DNA from: DATKEJ01 sp963768715
GTDB taxonomy: Bacteria > Bacteroidota > Rhodothermia > Rhodothermales > DATKEJ01
Length of the DNA stretch: 64,000 nt
Assembly (NCBI GenBank): GCA_963768715.1
Contig: CAVYJC010000007.1
Coordinates: 310,001 to 374,000, forward strand
Direction of reading: 5' to 3'
Shown: one piece after another, positions 53,878-61,436 of the stretch
Layout: each line of letters opens with the position of its first letter
How positions within the stretch are numbered: the first letter of the stretch is position 1
Notes under the pieces: model-generated
The model's database searches: none
What the model was told of the DNA's origin: nothing
What the model saw: the letters and a program-made list of their open reading frames with translations, nothing else
Made by a program: the position numbers and the translations under genes

Positions 53878-55974
53878 GTGGCACTACTCCGACGTTCGGA
53901 ACGTCTGAAGAAAGAACTCGGGCTCTTCGATGTTTACGTCATTGCGACGGGGGCGACGTTGAGTTCGGGGTTCTTCCTGCTGCCCGGTCTGGCGGCCGCT
54001 TCGGCGGGAAGTGCGCTCCCTATAGCCTACCTCGTAGCCGGACTGTTCGTCCTGCCCGGTGTCATGAGCGCAGCTGAGCTGACGACCGCCATGCCACGGG
54101 CCGGTGGGATCTACTACTTCCTCGACCGGAGCATGGGACCCTTGATGGGCACTATCGGCGGCTTCGGAACGTGGATCGCGCTCATCTTGAAGTCGGCGTT
54201 TGCCCTGATTGGCGTCGGGGCCTACCTCGGTCTCTTCTTCCCTCATATTCAGATCGTCCCCATTGCGGCTGCGTTTGCCATCGTCTTCGGGGTCGTCAAC
54301 CTGATCAGCGCGAAGAAATCCACGCAGTTTCAGGTTTACCTGGTGGTAGGCCTGCTCATCCTTCTCGTCTGGTTCTCGATTAAGGGAGCATTCGCGATCG
54401 AGACCGGCCACTTTGCCGGGATTCTTTCGACGGAGTCGGGATCGATCACGTACACCGCAGGGCTCGTCGTGATCTCCTATATCGGATTGTCGAAAGTCGC
54501 GAGCGTATCCGAGGAGGTTAGGAACCCGGAGCGAAACCTCCCGCTTGGAATGTTTCTGGCGTACGGGACGGCGATCGTGGTCTACGGCATTGGTACGACC
54601 ATCATGGTGGGTGTGGTAGGCGCCGACGTGCTCGCTGAGAATGGAGGTGACCTTACTCCCGTCGCGACTGTCGCCGAAGTGCTCGTCGGCAGGTACGGCC
54701 AGATCCTGATGACGATCGCCGCCGTGCTGGCCTTTTCCTCGGTCGCCAACGCCGGGATCTTGAGTGCCTCACGTTATCCACTGGCGATGAGTCGCGACCA
54801 TCTGCTGCCGCGCGTCTTCCGCTACCTGACCAAGAGGCGCACGCCGACAACCTCCGTCTACGTTACCGTCGTGATCGTGCTCGCAATCGTGGTCTTTCTC
54901 GATCCCAGCAAGATTGCCAAGCTGGCCGGCGCGTTTCAGTTGCTGATGTTCGGGCTCGCCTGCCTGGCGGTCATCGTCATGCGCGAGAGTCACATCGAAT
55001 CGTACGATCCAGGATACAGGACGCCTCTGTATCCATGGCTCCAGATTTTCGGTCTCGTGGCGCCGATCTGGCTTATTGCCCAGATGGGCTGGTTTCCTGT
55101 CCTCTTCTCGCTCGCTCTGGTCGTTCTTGGCGCGCTCTGGTACATCTACTACGCCAGGAAGCGGGTGAACCGCGGCGGCGCCATCTACCACCTCTTCGAA
55201 CGCCTCGGCCGGAGGCGGTCGACCGGACTCGACCGGGAGCTCCGCAACATCCTCAAGGAAAAAGGACTCCGTTCGGAGGATCCCTTCGAGGAAACGGTCG
55301 CCAGGAGCATCGTTATCGATTTGGATCATGCCCGTTCGTTCGACGAGGTCGTGGCAATGGTGGCGGAAAACATCGAGCACCGCGTACCCGGCACAGCCCG
55401 GGAGATCTTCGACGAATTCCAGCAGGGAACGAGGGTCGGTGCGACGCCTGTGACCCATGGCGTGGCACTCCCTCACATCCGGAAAATCGGCCTGATGCAG
55501 GCAGAAATCGTCTTCGTTCGCGCGAAATCGGGTGTCGTAGTTCCACCCGATGAATTTCACGACGCGGACGACGAACAGGTCGTTCATGCCCTGTTCTTTT
55601 TGATCAGTCCCGATGAGGATCCTGGACAGCACCTTCGCATCCTCGCGCAAATTGCGGAGCGCGTAGACGACGAGGACTTCATGGAATCATGGCTCGCCGC
55701 AACATCCGACCAGGACTTGCGCGAAATGATGCTGCGCGACGATCGGTTCTTAACGTTCGTGCTGGACCGAAACGAGAAGTCCAGAGCCTACATCGGAAAG
55801 TCAATCGGGCAGTTAGACATCCCCGAGGGAGCGCTCGTCGCACTCGTCCGACGCGGGGAAGACGTGATCGTTGCTCGCGGAAATACCGTATTGCACGAAG
55901 GGGATTTTCTGACCATCATTGGCGAGCCGCACACGATACGCGCGATCGAGCATGCGTTGCAAATTGAGAAGTGA
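53878..55974 (+). CDS. APC-family permease fused to EIIA-type and TrkA_C domains
   Basis: A 698-aa inner-membrane transporter with about 12 helices (LGLFDVYVIATGATLSSGFFLLPGL in helix 1; VVISYIGLSKVASVSEEVRNPERNLP in helix 6; RYPLAMSRDHLLP in the loop). The start is uncertain: GTG 53878 begins the usual ELGLFDV-type N-terminus; GTG 53779 would add an Arg-rich 33-residue leader. The C-terminal ~215 residues hold an EIIA(Fru/Ntr)-like domain with THGVALPHIR, whose His (about residue 533) would be the phosphorylation site, and a TrkA_C domain (IGKSIGQLDIPEGA...GDFLTIIGEP). It suggests amino acid or organic-cation uptake tuned by phospho-relay and a small ligand. The stop overlaps modA. Confidence 0.88.
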   Translation: MALLRRSERLKKELGLFDVYVIATGATLSSGFFLLPGLAAASAGSALPIAYLVAGLFVLPGVMSAAELTTAMPRAGGIYYFLDRSMGPLMGTIGGFGTWIALILKSAFALIGVGAYLGLFFPHIQIVPIAAAFAIVFGVVNLISAKKSTQFQVYLVVGLLILLVWFSIKGAFAIETGHFAGILSTESGSITYTAGLVVISYIGLSKVASVSEEVRNPERNLPLGMFLAYGTAIVVYGIGTTIMVGVVGADVLAENGGDLTPVATVAEVLVGRYGQILMTIAAVLAFSSVANAGILSASRYPLAMSRDHLLPRVFRYLTKRRTPTTSVYVTVVIVLAIVVFLDPSKIAKLAGAFQLLMFGLACLAVIVMRESHIESYDPGYRTPLYPWLQIFGLVAPIWLIAQMGWFPVLFSLALVVLGALWYIYYARKRVNRGGAIYHLFERLGRRRSTGLDRELRNILKEKGLRSEDPFEETVARSIVIDLDHARSFDEVVAMVAENIEHRVPGTAREIFDEFQQGTRVGATPVTHGVALPHIRKIGLMQAEIVFVRAKSGVVVPPDEFHDADDEQVVHALFFLISPDEDPGQHLRILAQIAERVDDEDFMESWLAATSDQDLREMMLRDDRFLTFVLDRNEKSRAYIGKSIGQLDIPEGALVALVRRGEDVIVARGNTVLHEGDFLTIIGEPHTIRAIEHALQIEK

Positions 55975-55985
55975 GGGTGGAAAAG

Positions 55986-56735
55986 GTGCGATTCCGAACG
56001 GCGCTGCTACTCCTTGCGGCAATCTCTTTGGTCGGATGCCGTGCTGACGTGGCGGGCGAGCTGCGTATCGCCGTAGCAAGCAACTTCGCGGAAGCCATGA
56101 CGAAGATCGCGACGCAATTCCAGTCGGAGACCGGCCAAAAAGTGACCCTCAGCTTCGGATCGACCGGGAAGCACTATGCCCAGATCCGAAACGGCGCCCC
56201 CTTCGATCTTTTCTTCGCGGCGGACGTCCGTCGGCCCGCACTGCTGGAGCAGGAAGGCGTCGCCGTGGCCGGCCGCCGATTTACGTACGCCATCGGAAAG
56301 CTGGCGTTGTGGAGTCCCGACTCGAGCCGTGTCGACTCCCTCGGACAGGTACTCACCCTCGACAAGTTCCGATTCCTCGCCATGGCAAATCCCGACCTTG
56401 CTCCATACGGGAAAGCGGCCCGAGAAGTCCTCGAGGCAAAAGGCGTTTGGGACCAGCTGCAGGGACGCATCGTTCAGGGCGAAAATATCGGCCAGTCTTT
56501 CCAGTTCGTCAGAAGCGGCAACGCTGAACTGGGCTTTGTAGCTTATTCGCAGGTGATGCGAAACGGCGGCCCCATCGAGGGCTCGATCTGGCTTGTACCC
56601 GACAGCCTTTACAAACCGATCGAGCAGCAGGCCGTCATACTGAAAGACGGCCCAGGTGCGCTGGCGTTCGTCGCTTTCGTGAAAGGTGATGAAGGACAAA
56701 GGATCATTCATGATTTTGGATACGAGACGCCGTAG
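55986..56735 (+). CDS. modA: Molybdate ABC transporter substrate-binding lipoprotein ModA
   Basis: A 249-aa periplasmic molybdate-binding lipoprotein. The GTG at 55986 is preferred: GAGGGTGGA sits just upstream and a lipoprotein signal follows (LLLLAAISLVGC); an alternative GTG lies at 55971, overlapping the previous stop. ModA motifs are present: RIAVASNFAEAMTKI, FGSTGKHYAQIRNGAPFDLFFAADV, ANPDLAPYGKAAREVLE, and ENIGQSFQFVRSGNAELGFVAYSQV. It delivers MoO4 to ModBC. The window has no molybdoenzyme, so supply serves distant genes. Confidence 0.95.
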   Translation: MRFRTALLLLAAISLVGCRADVAGELRIAVASNFAEAMTKIATQFQSETGQKVTLSFGSTGKHYAQIRNGAPFDLFFAADVRRPALLEQEGVAVAGRRFTYAIGKLALWSPDSSRVDSLGQVLTLDKFRFLAMANPDLAPYGKAAREVLEAKGVWDQLQGRIVQGENIGQSFQFVRSGNAELGFVAYSQVMRNGGPIEGSIWLVPDSLYKPIEQQAVILKDGPGALAFVAFVKGDEGQRIIHDFGYETP

Positions 56736-57415
56736 TGCTTAGCGGTTCTGACATATCGGCCCTCACGATTACGTTGAAGCTGGCGGCCACATCAACCCTG
56801 GTTCTGCTCGTCATCGGTACGCCTCTCGCGTGGTGGCTCGCGCGATCCCGTCGGCGATTTCAATTCCTCCTCGAAGCCGTCGTCGCGCTTCCCCTCGTGC
56901 TCCCACCGACGGTACTCGGCTTCTATCTGCTGATCGCTCTGGGTCCTAACGGTCCGGTCGGCCGATTCATGGAGGCCATTGGCGGATCGTCGCTCGCCTT
57001 CACGTTTTCCGGGCTGGTGATCGGCTCCGTGCTGTATTCGATGCCCTTCGTCGTTCAGCCTCTTCAGAACTCCTTCGCAGCCGTCGGCAACCGTTCCCTC
57101 GAGGTCGCGGCCACCCTGCGAGCGTCTCCCATCGATCGGTTCTTCACCGTCGCCCTCCCCATGGCCAGAAACGGCTTCCTGACGGCCATCGTGCTCGGTT
57201 TTGCGCACACGGTGGGCGAATTCGGGGTAGTGCTCATGATCGGAGGCAACATTCCGGGGCGGACGCAGGTCGCCTCCATCGCGATCTACGACCACGTCGA
57301 AGCGCTGGAATACGCGAATGCCCACTGGCTGTCCGCCGGGCTGCTACTCACCTCCTTCATCCTCCTCGCGGCGATCTATGCCCTCAATCGCCGATCGCGA
57401 ATGCTCGCCCCATGA
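56735..57415 (+). CDS. modB: Molybdate ABC transporter permease ModB
   Basis: A 226-aa permease with five or six helices. The EAA loop that docks ModC is EVAATLRASPIDRFFTVALPMARNGFLTAI, followed by GFAHTVGEFGVVLMIGGNIPG, the ModB signature. The GTG at 56735 overlaps the modA TAG by one base, indicating coupled translation. Length is standard. Confidence 0.97.
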   Translation: MLSGSDISALTITLKLAATSTLVLLVIGTPLAWWLARSRRRFQFLLEAVVALPLVLPPTVLGFYLLIALGPNGPVGRFMEAIGGSSLAFTFSGLVIGSVLYSMPFVVQPLQNSFAAVGNRSLEVAATLRASPIDRFFTVALPMARNGFLTAIVLGFAHTVGEFGVVLMIGGNIPGRTQVASIAIYDHVEALEYANAHWLSAGLLLTSFILLAAIYALNRRSRMLAP

Positions 57416-58479
57416 CGATCGATGCCCGATTTCATATCGAGAGAGACGCATTCGATATGGATGTCGACCTGAGCGTGCCCGCCTACGGCGTCACCGCGCT
57501 GTTTGGGCCCTCGGGCTGCGGAAAGACGACCCTCCTGCGGGCGATTGCGGGTCTCGAACGCCACAGCGGCGGCTTTTTGAAAGTGGGCGACTCGATCTGG
57601 CAGGACCAGGATGTCTTCCTTCCCCCGCACCGTCGGCCCATCGGATACGTGTTTCAGGAGGCGAGTCTCTTCCCGCACCTGAGCGTCCGCGGTAACCTCG
57701 ACTATGGGAAGAAGCGGGTTCCGGACTCCGAACGCCTTCTCCCCCTTGACCAGGCGATCGCACTGCTCGGCATAGAGCCTCTCCTCGAGCGCAAACCCAA
57801 CAGTCTGTCTGGAGGAGAGCGCCAGCGTGTGGCTATCGCGCGGGCCCTCGCTGTCAGTCCGAGACTACTGCTGATGGACGAGCCGCTCGCGTCACTCGAT
57901 CTCCAGCGGAAGCAGGAAATCTTGCCTTACATAGAGTCGCTTCGGCGTGAGCTTGAGATCCCGGTCATATACGTCAGCCACCTCCCCGACGAAGTGGCGC
58001 GACTCGCCGATCATATGGTGCTCCTCGAGGCCGGGCGCGTCAGAGCATCCGGATCCGTGCAGGAACTCCTGACGCGTCTCGATCTGCCGCTCGCACACGG
58101 TCTCGATGCCGAGTCGATGGTCGAAGCGACCGTATCAGGCCACGACGAGGAATTCCAGTTGACGTATCTGGATTTCTCCGGCGGCCGCATCACGGTGACA
58201 AGGCGTGACATCCCCGTCGGACGGTCGGTTCGGCTCCAAATCGCGGCACGTGACGTCAGTCTGACACTGGCTCGCCAGACCGACACCAGCATCCTGAACG
58301 TCTTCGCCGCGACAGTGGAGGCCATGAGTCCCGAGGGGGGAGCTCAGGTAACCGTCCGCTTGAAGGCGGGTGACGTCTCTCTCCTGGCTCGCGTGACGAG
58401 AAAGTCTGCGACACACCTGGGCATCAAACCGGGCTCCGACGTGTACGCACAGGTGAAGTCTGTGGCGCTCCTCGCCTGA
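57412..58479 (+). CDS. modC: Molybdate ABC transporter ATPase ModC
   Basis: A 355-aa ATPase. Walker A is FGPSGCGKTTLL (about residue 31), the signature LSGGERQRVAIARAL and Walker B LLMDEPLASLD follow, with H-loop YVSHLPDEV. The last ~70 residues (VFAATVEAMSPEGGAQVTVRLKAGDVSLLARVT) form a Mop/TOBE molybdate-binding domain. The ATG overlaps the modB stop (ATGA). It energises import. Confidence 0.97.
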   Translation: MTIDARFHIERDAFDMDVDLSVPAYGVTALFGPSGCGKTTLLRAIAGLERHSGGFLKVGDSIWQDQDVFLPPHRRPIGYVFQEASLFPHLSVRGNLDYGKKRVPDSERLLPLDQAIALLGIEPLLERKPNSLSGGERQRVAIARALAVSPRLLLMDEPLASLDLQRKQEILPYIESLRRELEIPVIYVSHLPDEVARLADHMVLLEAGRVRASGSVQELLTRLDLPLAHGLDAESMVEATVSGHDEEFQLTYLDFSGGRITVTRRDIPVGRSVRLQIAARDVSLTLARQTDTSILNVFAATVEAMSPEGGAQVTVRLKAGDVSLLARVTRKSATHLGIKPGSDVYAQVKSVALLA

Positions 58480-58488
58480 GCCCGACGC

Positions 58489-58615
58489 ATCTCTCCCGTG
58501 GTCGCGCGGGCGACGGATGCAGCCAAGACCGACGTGCCCGCGCGCTCTTAAGGTGGCAGTTTGTCATTCCGAACGCGCCGCAGGCGCGGAGGAACCTCTA
58601 TGGGAACTGCTATCC
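58489..58615. repeat. Dispersed intergenic repeat, copy B
   Basis: Aligns with copy A at 52709-52851. Here the variable hairpin is CGCGCC-gca-GGCGCG (58574-58588), between GTCATTCCGAA and GAGGAACCTC. A weaker related piece lies near 61330-61438 (GTCAACCCGAGCG, GTCACGCCGAGCG). Confidence 0.8.
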
Positions 58616-58640
58616 AGCACCACCTCCCCCGTGCCGACTC

Positions 58641-60141
58641 TCAGTCTCCCCCCTTCCATGGATGACCATTGATCGTGACACCATCCGTCACGAGGTCCTC
58701 CGCAATTCGCACTTCCGGCGCCTTCTCGATTCCCCGGAAGTGCACGTCCTTGAGGAAGATGCGGCGTAGCGGTGCGGCTTCCTGCCCCACCAGGCGCATA
58801 GTCGCCTCCGTCACATTCCAGAGGCGGACATCCCGCAGAAAGACGTCGTGCACGTCGGTCGGAAAGTTTCCGCCGCGGTAGCCGTGATAGTCCGATGTAA
58901 TCTTGAATCCCACCGCCGCTGAGAGGACGTCCAGGTCGCGTACGTACACGTGTTGGACATGCCCGCCGCGATCCAAGTTCGACTTGATGTACAGCCCCAG
59001 TCCCAGCTCGTCTTGTACCACATTATCCTCGATGAACACCCAATCGACGCCGCCTGACATCTCGGATCCGATTGCTATGGATCCAGCCGTCGTTGAACGA
59101 AGTCGGTTGTTTCGGATAATGACGTAGGCTGTCCCGGGGTAGGCGCGTCCGTCCGCATCGCGTCCTGCCTTGATCGCGATCGCATCGTCGTCGACGTAGA
59201 TGTCGTTGTCCTCGATCAGCACGTAGCGACTGCCGTCCGGATCGATTCCGTCATCGTTCGTCGTACCGTGGCGAATCGTCGTACCGCGAACAATGATGTT
59301 TTCGGATTGGACGAAATGTGTGGTCCAAAAAGGACTGCTCGTGAGCGTAACCCCTTCGATAAGGATGGTCCGACTACTCATGAACTGGACCAGACTGGGT
59401 CGGAGATAGTGAGGATTGCCATCGCCGTCATTGATGCCGTCGCCGTCCAGGTCGAGATATCCATCGCCGAAAATTCGCTCCGAAATCGGCGTCCCTTCAG
59501 CGCCCATGCGCCTCAGGCGCGGCTTGTTGTCATCGGTTTCCTGGTTCTTGCCATCGTTGTCTCGCTTCCACAGCGACCACGTCCCTTCCGTCTGGCCGTC
59601 GATGACTCCCTGACCGGTGATGGCCATATTGTGCTTCTTGTTCGCGTAGATCAGCGGCGAATAGTTGTATGCGAACGTTCCTTCCCATCGCGTCAGCACG
59701 AGTGGCGTGTAGAATGCCGGATCCGTTCCGAAACGCAAGGTTGCACCCTCTTCGAGATGCAGGTTGATATTGCTCTCGAAATGAATCGGGCCGTTCGAGA
59801 GGTAGTCACCCGCCGGCAGCACTACGCGTCCGCCACCCATCTTTGCACAATCCGCGAGAGCCGCGAGAATGCCGGGTCGATCGTCGATGTCAGTGGAGTC
59901 GGCTGAGGCGCCATAGTCCGTCACAATACAGTCGCGGTCGGGAAACGTGGGCGGTTGGATTTCTTCCAGGATTTTTGGGACGGCCAGCCAGGCGCCCTCT
60001 TCCTGAAGCGTCGCCGTTTCGACGGTGAAGGAATCGGCGACCTGGAAATACTGCGCGGCCGAGGGAGAAGTCGACAAGCAGCAGCACCACGACCGTGAGG
60101 CGCCACCAATTGTTCTTATTTCCGACTTCAGGATGGCTCAT
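58641..60141 (-). CDS. GH28-like parallel beta-helix protein, frameshift near the signal peptide
   Basis: A secreted right-handed beta-helix related to polygalacturonases (GH28). The ATG at 60141 opens a signal (LTVVVLLLVDFS) in one frame; the mature part continues in the next frame as SAAQYFQVADSF, so one base is gained or lost near 60055-60080. The helix has VTDYGASADSTDIDDRPGILAAL (GH28 start), RVVLPAGDYLSNGPI, VIDGQTEGTWSLW, and the catalytic region TTNDDGIDPDGSRYVLIEDN with VDDDAIAIKAG, which keeps the NxD and DD pattern. It probably acts on a pectin-like polysaccharide. The start codon lies 8 bases after the aminotransferase stop, so the two may be cotranscribed. No T9SS tail. Confidence 0.8.
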
Positions 60142-60148
60142 TTCTCCG

Positions 60149-61286
60149 TTACCGCCCCAGTTCATCCAGCACTTGAATGACCGAATCAATATCCGCGACC
60201 GTGTTGTACAGATGTGGGCTGAGCCGCAGTTGCCCCTTTCGAAGAGCAACATGAATCCCCGCCGCCGTCAAACCCTCATAGATCGCCCTGTTCCGAGCTT
60301 CTTCGCGATGCGAGATGAAAACAATCGGCGCCCGCCCGATCCCATTGCCGGGACCAACGATCACGTAATGCTTCCTGTCGAGACTGGCTACTAAGCGCTC
60401 GATCAATCGGACGTCGTACCGGGCGATTTTGTCGATACCGCATTCGAGCAGGTACTCAACAGATGCGGTTAACGGCTTGAAATTAAAAAAATTCGCTGTG
60501 CCGAAGACGTCGTACTTACGTCCTCCGAGTCCAGTCTTGACGACCGGTGCGGAATCCGATTGAAGGTCGTCAGCAGTCTGCATGGATAGCCAATAGGCCT
60601 GGTTGTATTCGAGTGCGTCCAGCAGATCGGAGCGCATCCAGCAAAAGCCGGTGCCGTATGGGCCGCACAAGCCGCTTGAAGCCAACGGACGTGATAGCGT
60701 CAACCGGAGTCCGGGAAACATCGAACGGGATCGCGCCAATTCCCTGGGAGCAATTGAGGACGAAGGAGACGCCTCTATCGCGGCAAAAGACTCCGATCGC
60801 CTGCTCGTCAACGACCTGCCCCGTGAACGAATGCACCCAGGTCGTGCATAGAAGACGTGTCGCCGAGGTCGTTTGGGCCTCCAAATCACCGACATCCAGT
60901 ACGGCTCCTCTGGGCCGGATCATCCGAACAGAAACACCCTGTTTCTCGAGGGCCAACCACGGAAGTATCGTCGATGGGAAATCACCCTCGACGAGGAGGA
61001 TCTCGTCCCCTGCCTTCCACGGGATCCCGTTGGCAAGAAGGTGCAGTCCGTACGAACTGCTGTTGGCGAGTATGATCTCTTCCGACGGCGCTCCAACGAG
61101 CCTGGCCAGAACGCCTCTGAGACGGTCGGGGACTCCCGAGAAGCGCTCCGTCGTCATTTCAAAGGGTGTCCTCTTCCATTCGACGGCCTCGTGGGCCGCT
61201 TTGACGGCGACTTTCGGCAGCGGTCCCTGGTGGGCCGCGTTCAGCCAGATCTTGCCGTTGAAGGGGCCGAAGTCGGAGGAGTACAT
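60149..61286 (-). CDS. Class V aminotransferase (cysteine desulfurase-like fold), one frameshift
   Basis: A PLP-dependent enzyme of fold type I. The N-terminal piece (61286 to ~60680: FNGKIWLNAAHQGPLPKVAV, EEIILANSSSYGLHLLANG, TTWVHSFTGQVVDEQAIG, VLNCSQGIGAIPFDV) is typical of class V enzymes; SVGFKRL has the PLP Lys. One indel near 60671-60680 moves to the frame GLCGPYGTGFCWMRSDLLD, which runs to 60149 (HYVIVGPGNGIGRAPIVFISHREE, LRLSPHLYNTVADID). The join falls inside the GFK-x-L-CGPYGTG motif, so the product was intact before one indel. Substrate unknown; isopenicillin-epimerase-like or selenocysteine-lyase-like. Confidence 0.82.
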
Positions 61287-61291
61287 AAGTA

Positions 61292-61326
61292 AATTAATAA
61301 TTAAGAATTAAGGATTAAGAATTGGC
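61292..61326. repeat. Heptamer array (AATTAAT/AATTAAG)
   Basis: AATTAAT, AATTAAG, AATTAAG, GATTAAG, AATTGGC, 5 bases before the aminotransferase start codon on the map (upstream of the gene). Confidence 0.9.
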
Positions 61327-61436
61327 GGAGTGTCAACCCGAGCGCCTGCGGGGGTCGCTCGTCGCTTCGCTCCTCGGGATGACGGTGGGGGCGTTCCTCG
61401 TCACGATCTGTCACGCCGAGCGACCGCGAGGGGTCC

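Noticed and set aside
60671..60680. Programmed frameshift in the aminotransferase
   Set aside because: No slippery heptamer plus downstream structure was seen, and relatives are single-frame; an indel or error is simpler.
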